From NCBI GenBank assembly GCA_003166055.1, contig PMWR01000639.1:1-10892 (forward strand): a stretch of 10,892 nucleotides of DNA. The letters are read 5' to 3'. Below are positions 6,145 through 10,892 of the stretch, one piece after another (the stretch's first letter is position 1; each line of letters starts with the position of its first letter). The position numbers and the translations under genes were made by a program. The notes under the pieces are model-generated. The model had not been told where the DNA came from. It saw nothing but the letters and a program-made list of their open reading frames with translations, and made no database searches. This DNA is from Acidobacteriaceae bacterium. Lineage in GTDB: Bacteria > Acidobacteriota > Terriglobia > Terriglobales > Acidobacteriaceae.

Positions 6145-8379
6145 TTAACCGTTGCCTTCGCCCGGCCCACCCGCGCAAAGCGCCAGCAACGCTTCGCCAA
6201 ACTTCTCCACCTTCGCGGGACCAATCCCATCGATCGCCAGCAACTCATTCGGGTTCCGCGGGCAATTCCGCGCCACCGCGGTCAGCGACCGGTCATGCAG
6301 CACTACATACGCCGGAACACCCAGCCTCTTCGCCTCCCCCGCCCGCCACGCCCGGATCCGCCCCGCCAAAGCCTCCGCCCCCGGATTCAAGTCCGCGGGA
6401 ACCGAAGCGCCGGCGCCGCTCGCCCCGCCCCCACCCGCACTCGCCTTCGTCCCTCCGGCTTTTTTCCCGCGTGCCGGCCTGCCGACCCCGCCGCCAAACT
6501 CCTCCACCACCCCGTCGCTGATCAGCAGTTCCACTGCCGACCCCGCGCGCATCCTCATTCCCGCATCCGTCAGCATCACCTTGCGGTACCGCCGCACCTC
6601 GCCGTCCTTCTCGTACTCGGCCTCTTCCATCGCGATCAGCCCAGCCTGCACCATCGCGCCCAGCAGCCCGTCCCACTCGTCGCGGCTGATCCTTCCCACC
6701 AGTTCAAGACTCCGCTGCAGCGTTCCAGTCGCTTTGTAATTCACCCCGCGCAGCTCCTCCACAACCCGCTGCGCAATCTCCCGCTCCTGCGCCGTGGCCC
6801 GCCTGAACAGCCGCAGCACCGCCCCCGCCGGATCGCACACATCGCACACCCCGCACGGCCTGCTCGCGTCCGCATCGTCGCCAAAGTGCCGCACCAGCGC
6901 GCACATCCGGCACTCGTGCTGCGTAGTAAACCGGAGCACCTTCTCAAACTGCTCCGCCCGATATTGCGCCTGCACCGTGTACGTCTTCTTCCACCCCGGT
7001 CCACCCGCCGTCACGTTGCCGCCAAAGTCCATCCGCGCCCCGCCGTGAATCTCCAGCTTCTCCAGCGCCTTGTCAAACTCCTCTTCCCCCAGCCCCGATT
7101 CTCCCAGTCCAGCCCTCCCGCACGCACGCTCCCGCAGCTCATCCACGGCCTGCGGCTCATCGCTCAGTGCGCGAAACACCTGCTCCAAATGCCCCACCGG
7201 CGGATAATCCCGATTCAAAAAGAAGTCGTGCGTCCTCTGGTCGGCATAGCTGTGCATAAGATAGGTCCGGCTCGGCGCGCCGTCGCGTCCCGCCCTACCA
7301 ATCTCCTGGTAATAGCCCTCCAGCGTCGCCGGCAGTCCCGCGTGAATCACCGTGCGAATATCGGCCTTGTCGATCCCCATCCCAAATGCGATTGTCGCCA
7401 CCACCACTTCAAGCTCCCCCGCCTGAAAGGCCGTCTGCACCCGCTCCCGCGTCTCCGCCTCCAGCCCCGCATGGTATGCCGCAGCCGGAATCCTCCGCGA
7501 CCCACCTCGTGAAACCGTCCTCGAAATCTCCTCCGCCAGCTTCTCCGCCTGCTTGCGCGAAGTTGCATACACAATCGCCGGCCGCCGCGCCGGATCGGCC
7601 AGCAATCCGCAGATCGCCCCCGCCCGTTCCGGCACCGGAACCTCCACCACCTCAATCCCCAGGTTCTCGCGTCTGAAGCCATGAATGAACCGCGCCGGCC
7701 CCACCATCCCCAGTTGCGCAATAATGTCCGCCTGCACCGCCGGCGTAGCCGTAGCCGTAAGCGCCAGCACCGGCACGCGGTCCCGATCATCGGCCTCTAG
7801 TCCCTTAGTCCCTGGTCCCTCACTCCCTAGTCCCTTAGTCCCTAGTCCCTCAGTCCCTGGTCCCTGCTCTCTCAGCGAGGGCAACACCCGTCCCAGCATC
7901 CGGTAATCCGGCCGAAAATCATGTCCCCATTGCGAGATGCAATGCGCCTCGTCAATCGCAATCAGCGCCAGCCTCCGCTTGGCCAGCATCTCCGCAAACC
8001 CCGGCACCCGCAGCCGCTCCGGCGCAATAAACAGGAACTGCAGGCTCCCGTTCAAATAATCCACGCACGCCTGCCGCGCCACGCTCCGCTCCAGGCCGGA
8101 ATGAATCCGCGCCACACGCAAGCCGAGAGCAGACAGCTTAGCCGCCTGGTCGTCCATCAACGCAATCAGCGGAGAAATCACCAGCGCCGTCCCTCCGCGC
8201 GCAATCGCCGGCAGTTGGTAGCAGAGGCTCTTGCCTGCCCCGGTCGGCATCACCAGCAACAGGTCGCGCCCCTCGACGGCGGCAGCGCACACCGCCTCCT
8301 GGTTCGCGCGAAACCCCGCAAAGCCAAACACCGACCGCAGCAGCGACAAAAGATTTTCGGAATGGATGGAAGTAGTCAA
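6145..8379 (-). CDS. recQ: ATP-dependent DNA helicase RecQ
   Basis: A 744-residue superfamily 2, 3'-to-5' DNA helicase acting in recombination and replication-fork repair. Walker A MPTGAGKS is at 44-51, DEAH at 143-146 followed by the RecQ signature CISQWGHDFRPDY, motif III LTATATP at 207-213, and motif VI QEIGRAGRDG at 358-367. The zinc site is Cys490, Cys509, Cys512 and Cys515 (with an extra Cys493), then a winged helix to about 620. A Gly/Ala/Lys-rich linker (about 628-662) leads to an HRDC domain (about 665-735, LLAIDGIGPAKVEKFGEALL). All modules are present and no catalytic motif is lost. A repeat-encoded insert (173-194) sits between motifs II and III. The start is TTG at 8379: a TGA lies four codons upstream, and no in-frame ATG occurs before Walker A. 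The ribosome-binding site is weak, which with TTG suggests low expression. It is transcribed divergently from the TIGR04255 cluster. Confidence 0.95.
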   Translation of the reverse strand: MTTSIHSENLLSLLRSVFGFAGFRANQEAVCAAAVEGRDLLLVMPTGAGKSLCYQLPAIARGGTALVISPLIALMDDQAAKLSALGLRVARIHSGLERSVARQACVDYLNGSLQFLFIAPERLRVPGFAEMLAKRRLALIAIDEAHCISQWGHDFRPDYRMLGRVLPSLREQGPGTEGLGTKGLGSEGPGTKGLEADDRDRVPVLALTATATPAVQADIIAQLGMVGPARFIHGFRRENLGIEVVEVPVPERAGAICGLLADPARRPAIVYATSRKQAEKLAEEISRTVSRGGSRRIPAAAYHAGLEAETRERVQTAFQAGELEVVVATIAFGMGIDKADIRTVIHAGLPATLEGYYQEIGRAGRDGAPSRTYLMHSYADQRTHDFFLNRDYPPVGHLEQVFRALSDEPQAVDELRERACGRAGLGESGLGEEEFDKALEKLEIHGGARMDFGGNVTAGGPGWKKTYTVQAQYRAEQFEKVLRFTTQHECRMCALVRHFGDDADASRPCGVCDVCDPAGAVLRLFRRATAQEREIAQRVVEELRGVNYKATGTLQRSLELVGRISRDEWDGLLGAMVQAGLIAMEEAEYEKDGEVRRYRKVMLTDAGMRMRAGSAVELLISDGVVEEFGGGVGRPARGKKAGGTKASAGGGGASGAGASVPADLNPGAEALAGRIRAWRAGEAKRLGVPAYVVLHDRSLTAVARNCPRNPNELLAIDGIGPAKVEKFGEALLALCAGGPGEGNG
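7798..7865. repeat. In-frame 15-bp tandem repeat inside recQ
   Basis: On the plus strand TCCCT recurs nine times, starting at 7801, 7809, 7816, 7824, 7831, 7839, 7846, 7854 and 7861. The spacings alternate exactly 8, 7, 8, 7. The 15-bp super-period equals five codons, so recQ reads through it as GPGTE-GLGTK-GLGSE-GPGTK-GL (residues 173-194). It falls in the loop between helicase motifs II and III of the first RecA-like lobe. Degenerate copies flank both ends. Confidence 0.9.
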
Positions 8380-8679
8380 AAGAAGTCTTCAGCCAGATAG
8401 CGGAGTCCTAAATACCTCTTGCTCCCCTCAACTCTACAAGAGAGTCTTACCAAGAACCTGCCGGACGCCATCCGCGTCACCTCAAGATGAACGCGAGCAA
8501 GGCCAGAGAAGCTATGATAATAAGGGAGGGCACCCACGAGGGCCTCAAAAGATGGGTTACCAAGTTGGGAACGCGACTGATGGGCTGTGCCAGATTTGAC
8601 ATTCAATTTCCAGACGCGAAGTAGCCGCGTCAAATTCAGGTGAGTGGATTGTGTGCCTTCGTGTACACTCATTTTGCCA
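8380..8679. promoter_or_regulatory. Divergent spacer between recQ and the TIGR04255 cluster
   Basis: This 300-bp stretch must hold the promoters for recQ (minus) and for the three-gene cluster (plus). The only A/T-rich patch is TATGATAATAAG at 8513-8524; it offers TATGAT on the plus strand and TATTAT on the minus strand as -10 candidates, but neither has a good -35 at 16-18 bp. TTGACA occurs at 8596-8601 without a matching -10. Short open frames cross it on both strands but lack ribosome-binding sites and family resemblance. Inverted repeats lie at 8594-8635. Confidence 0.4.
8594..8635. promoter_or_regulatory. Two nested inverted repeats sharing one arm, upstream of the TIGR04255 cluster
   Basis: ATTTGAC (8594-8600) is the exact complement of GTCAAAT (8629-8635), and GACGCG (8613-8618) is the exact complement of CGCGTC (8626-8631). 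The right-hand arm CGCGTCAAAT therefore belongs to both pairs, giving two mutually exclusive pairings. A separate 8-bp palindrome GTGTACAC is at 8661-8668, 11 bp before the ATG. The region looks like an operator or a leader able to switch between two structures. No regulator gene is in the cluster to pair it with. Confidence 0.35.
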
Positions 8680-9492
8680 ATGAAATTCAAGAAAGCGCCT
8701 CTAATTGAGTTGGTCGCGGAGTTCCGCTGGATCCCTGTCGGCGGCCTTGGGGCACCAGCCCCGAACTCAGGAAAACTGGCCCGCCTTCAGCCGGCCGACC
8801 AGAATCGGAACGAGACTTTCTTTTCCAGATTCTCATCGTCAATTAGTGAGCGCGGTTATTCCAGAACGGAGCGCCTAATCCCGCAAGGATGGCCGTTTCC
8901 CAACCACCTCCCGGTCTGCAGAATCAGACACTCTGGTACAGACCAAAAGGAGACGACACTTTACCAAGTTGGAGCAGGGCTATTCTCGGCTCACGCACTT
9001 CCTCCGTACAAAAATTGGGACGAATTCAGGCCCGTCGTTAGCAGCGGGCTCGAAGTACTTTTGAAAGCTCGAGATAGAGATGAATCGGATGCCAAATTCA
9101 CCACTATTACGCTGAGGTACATCGATCGATTTGAGAGCAACCTGACCGACAACTTGTTACCCCGCGCATTCATCGACAAGGTTTTTGATATTGGGCTGCG
9201 ACTGCCAAACGCTATAACCAGCGACGCTGTCAGCGAGGAATCGATAAATCCAACAATTCTCCTGAGAGTTCCTCTCAAGTCTGGCCTGCTCATGACCTTG
9301 GGAATCAATCCAATAGCGGAGCAGGGGGGGCACAACGGCATCATTTTGGATACATCGGTGGTCACCCAGAGTTCCGTGCCAGGGGACCTTAAGACGGCCA
9401 TTGAAGTCCTTGACACCGCACACGCGTCAATCCGAAAGCTGTTCATCGGACTCACCGCGCCGATACAAAAGCAGATGGAGCCAGAGGATTAA
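8680..9492 (+). CDS. TIGR04255 family protein
   Basis: A 270-residue protein recognisable as the sporadically distributed TIGR04255 family. The N-terminus MKFKKAPLIELVAEFRW fits, followed by an FFSRFS...ISERGYSRTERLIP segment (about 47-68), the block LYQVGAGLFSAHALPPYKNW (94-113), LRYIDRFE (145-152), IILDTSVVTQ (221-230) and a C-terminal helix FIGLTAPIQKQMEPED. Length is usual for the family, whose molecular function is unknown. Residues 21-44 are a variable Gly/Pro loop. It is probably cytoplasmic, with no signal peptide or membrane helix. The start is uncertain: ATG at 8680 matches family N-termini but has no Shine-Dalgarno, whereas GTG at 8653 (279 residues) has AGGTGA nine nt upstream. 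It is the first gene of a three-gene transcript; the next start lies 3 nt after its stop. Confidence 0.85.
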   Translation: MKFKKAPLIELVAEFRWIPVGGLGAPAPNSGKLARLQPADQNRNETFFSRFSSSISERGYSRTERLIPQGWPFPNHLPVCRIRHSGTDQKETTLYQVGAGLFSAHALPPYKNWDEFRPVVSSGLEVLLKARDRDESDAKFTTITLRYIDRFESNLTDNLLPRAFIDKVFDIGLRLPNAITSDAVSEESINPTILLRVPLKSGLLMTLGINPIAEQGGHNGIILDTSVVTQSSVPGDLKTAIEVLDTAHASIRKLFIGLTAPIQKQMEPED

Positions 9493-9495
9493 GCC

Positions 9496-10053
9496 ATGTC
9501 GCCCATAATGACCTACACAGACCAAGCACCGCCGAGTTCCTATTCAGTCTCTCTTGACGATCCGTACTCGGAGCGACGGGATCAACTTCGGTGTGCCTCG
9601 TGGTGGCTATTCGCCAATCTCACGGCCGCTTCAATCAGTCTCTCCAGTCGCCAAAGCGTGATAGACACCGCAGCGCACTTTGGCTCATTTGAGAGGGGCT
9701 GGCTTGGAACGGGAGCAGAGGAAATACCACTTGAAACCGCAGCCCGAGTGGTTGCAACTGCAAAGACCTTGGAAAAGGTGGACGGGCTGCCCGACCCCGA
9801 GCTGACGCCGAACGCGAACGGGACAATCTCCTTGGAATGGGAGAGCCCACGCGGCGAGGTCTACATCGAATTCGGTCGAACTTTGATAAGCGGCTTTCTC
9901 CGCGTCGAGGATGAGCCAACGGTCTTTTTTAGGAACCTAAGCTCGCTTCCCGACTCCTTCTTCAGCGAAGTGCGGGACCGACTTTACCCGCCGTTCCAGG
10001 CCAATTCCGTAACCTCATATGGAGCGGCCTTGAATGGCTATATGGTTAAGTAA
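9496..10053 (+). CDS. Uncharacterised protein, second gene of the TIGR04255 cluster
   Basis: A 185-residue protein. ATG at 9496 follows GAGGA with 7 nt spacing, and that site lies inside the end of the preceding gene, so translation is coupled. Residues about 28-95 are helical (RRDQLRCASWWLFANLTAAS; LETAARVVATAKTLEKV). A Pro/Asp hinge follows (DGLPDPELTPNANGT, 96-110), then a beta-rich region with SLEWESPRGEVYIEFGR (112-128), and a C-terminal part with a helix near 142-153. There is no signal peptide, membrane segment or catalytic motif, and only one cysteine (Cys33). A short strand pair of the form 'P..GTISLEW...VYIEF' recurs, from memory, in other uncharacterised small proteins, but I cannot name a family. 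Being sandwiched between its two neighbours suggests a protein acting with one or both, possibly as an adaptor or partner. Confidence 0.78.
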   Translation: MSPIMTYTDQAPPSSYSVSLDDPYSERRDQLRCASWWLFANLTAASISLSSRQSVIDTAAHFGSFERGWLGTGAEEIPLETAARVVATAKTLEKVDGLPDPELTPNANGTISLEWESPRGEVYIEFGRTLISGFLRVEDEPTVFFRNLSSLPDSFFSEVRDRLYPPFQANSVTSYGAALNGYMVK

Positions 10054-10615
10054 GCTCCTTCGTTGGGTTGCGGCTCAATTCACCTTCAAGAGCTCGCATG
10101 TTGCAATCGGCCAAGAAAAGGTCGCTGATTGCGGCTGCGAGCCAATTATCATTCCAGACAGCGAGTGCATAATTCGAGCAGTTTATTATCACGTCCATTG
10201 CAACAGCAGTGGCACCCTCAAATGGCAAGCATACGAGCCAACACCTGGCACGGACGAGATATCGGTTATGCGTGGCGGATGCATGACGCCCAATTCTTGC
10301 AAACGCAAGGCAAAGGAACTAGATAAACTCCCCAGCAAGATTTACAGAGGTTTGGCCGTTCTTTCTTCAGGCGCTGTCCGAAAAAACGGCATGGCGGTCT
10401 CCGATTCGCGTTCTGAATACTGCGGTCACGCGCATATCTCAACTGGGGTGAAAAGCACCATAACAACGGACTCGGAGCCGCGGGACCCTGTCGAGCGAGA
10501 GCAAATAAAGGTGATCGCCAAGGAACTGATCAAGCTTTCAAATTACCTTCAAGACACGCAGCCAGCTTCAGACGATTGGCCTCAATCTGTGGTTCTAATA
10601 CCACCGCCCGTCTGA
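10034..10615 (+). CDS. Uncharacterised Cys/His-rich protein, third gene of the TIGR04255 cluster
   Basis: A 193-residue protein whose ATG at 10034 overlaps the previous gene by 20 nt and has GGAG at 10021-10024 (9 nt spacing). It starts with an amphipathic, Trp-containing helix (MAIWLSKLLRWVAAQFTF). Seven cysteines (33, 35, 45, 56, 83, 89, 130) and five histidines include two dense patches, His53-x-His55-Cys56 (YYHVHC) and Cys130-x-His132-x-His134 (CGHAHI). These could form a metal site or a catalytic centre. A central beta region (YYHVHC ... LKWQAYEP ... EISVMRGG) precedes a helix (CKRKAKELDKL), and a basic/acidic helix (REQIKVIAKELIKLSNYL, 155-172) is near the C-terminus, with tail SVVLIPPPV. 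In the first 30 codons, 14 end in A or T, against 9 of 30 in recQ, consistent with acquisition. It could be the effector of the cluster; this is inference. No known enzyme family was recognised. Confidence 0.78.
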   Translation: MAIWLSKLLRWVAAQFTFKSSHVAIGQEKVADCGCEPIIIPDSECIIRAVYYHVHCNSSGTLKWQAYEPTPGTDEISVMRGGCMTPNSCKRKAKELDKLPSKIYRGLAVLSSGAVRKNGMAVSDSRSEYCGHAHISTGVKSTITTDSEPRDPVEREQIKVIAKELIKLSNYLQDTQPASDDWPQSVVLIPPPV

Positions 10616-10840
10616 GACTGCGAGCCCGGTGCATCGCCCTTGCCCTCCAACAATTAGGGACCCCATCCTCTCAACTTTTTCTGCCGCCGGGTGCTTCACG
10701 TCCGGGTTCTCGGACCTGGGATACTCCTATTCTAAAGAGATTCAAAAGCTATTTATCACCTTCAGCCCACTCTAGCTGCACTTTCCACACCTGTACGGCC
10801 CCAGCCCAAATCCCCGCATCAGACCAGCGAGGAGCAAACT
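10616..10840 (+). other. Spacer after the TIGR04255 cluster
   Basis: No gene is supported in these 225 bp. There is no canonical terminator: the only small hairpin (GTCCG 10700-10704 with CGGAC 10711-10715) is 5 bp and has no T-run. A CTATTCTAAAG stretch near 10727-10737 is the best -10-like sequence for the gene starting at 10841, without a clear -35. Read-through from the cluster into that gene cannot be excluded. Confidence 0.4.
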
Positions 10841-10892
10841 ATGCCCACTTCCCTCTACCCGCCCGCCAGAGATCCAGAAACAATCCCCGAAC
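10841..10892 (+). CDS. Start of an unidentified gene (partial, runs off the window)
   Basis: ATG at 10841 is preceded by GAGGAG (10829-10834) with 6 nt spacing, among the best ribosome-binding sites in the window. Seventeen codons are visible (MPTSLYPPARDPETIPE) and remain open at the edge. The N-terminus is Pro-rich and polar with no signal peptide so far. It is too short to assign a family. Confidence 0.5.
   Translation, partial: MPTSLYPPARDPETIPE

Noticed and set aside
8487..8624. Plus-strand 45-codon frame starting MNASKAREAM, upstream of the TIGR04255 gene
   Set aside because: It has no Shine-Dalgarno before the ATG, overlaps the inverted repeats and resembles nothing known; it is most likely chance, though a leader peptide cannot be formally excluded.
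8376..8690. Minus-strand 104-residue open frame ending in TTTTGA, its stop overlapping the recQ TTG start by 4 nt
   Set aside because: The coupled-looking overlap is tempting, but there is no ribosome-binding site, no recognisable domain, no codon bias like recQ, and it would run antisense across the TIGR04255 gene start and its likely promoter.
10700..10715. Small hairpin GTCCG/CGGAC after the three-gene cluster as a terminator
   Set aside because: A five-base-pair stem with no T-run behind it; too weak to call.

Overview
The window looks like a piece of an acidobacterial chromosome (Terriglobales/Acidobacteriaceae-like). The main reason is the 1379-residue Oar-like TonB-dependent receptor with an N-terminal carboxypeptidase-regulatory domain, a family greatly expanded in Acidobacteria. 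The G+C-rich recQ and the GroEL tail ending in Gly-Gly-His-Gly-Gly-Gly-Met-Asp-Gly-Met-Tyr fit this. The assignment is an inference from gene families, not a search result.

Layout. Positions 1-48 (+) are the last 15 codons of groL, followed by a 14-bp-period tandem repeat (54-80) and a very clean UUCG-loop terminator (130-159). Three genes then lie on the minus strand: a secreted protein of unknown function with a TPR-like stretch (181-1035), a small zinc-ribbon protein (1219-1479) and the large TonB-dependent receptor (1707-5846). The spacers between them carry short palindromes that could be operators. A 298-bp leader (5847-6144) separates the receptor from recQ (6145-8379, minus), a complete RecQ helicase with RQC zinc, winged-helix and HRDC modules. 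Its N-terminal helicase lobe is interrupted by an in-frame tandem repeat.

A 300-bp divergent spacer (8380-8679) leads into a plus-strand three-gene cluster: a TIGR04255-family protein (8680-9492), an uncharacterised 185-residue protein (9496-10053) and an uncharacterised Cys/His-rich 193-residue protein (10034-10615). These are packed with a 3-nt gap and a 20-nt overlap, so they are almost certainly one transcript. Their codon third positions are more A/T-rich than those of recQ. This cluster is the accessory part of the window and the best candidate for an undescribed system; nothing in the sequence itself gives its biochemical activity. A new plus-strand gene with a good ribosome-binding site begins at 10841 and runs off the end.

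How the genes relate. The groL tail, receptor and recQ are ordinary chromosomal functions (protein folding, outer-membrane uptake, recombination/repair) with no obvious functional link. The only tightly coupled unit is the three-gene TIGR04255 cluster. Two short-period tandem repeats, one after groL and one inside recQ, suggest that this genome carries heptamer/octamer-type repeat tracts that can also enter coding sequence. No tRNA, rRNA, CRISPR array, transposase or insertion-sequence end was seen.
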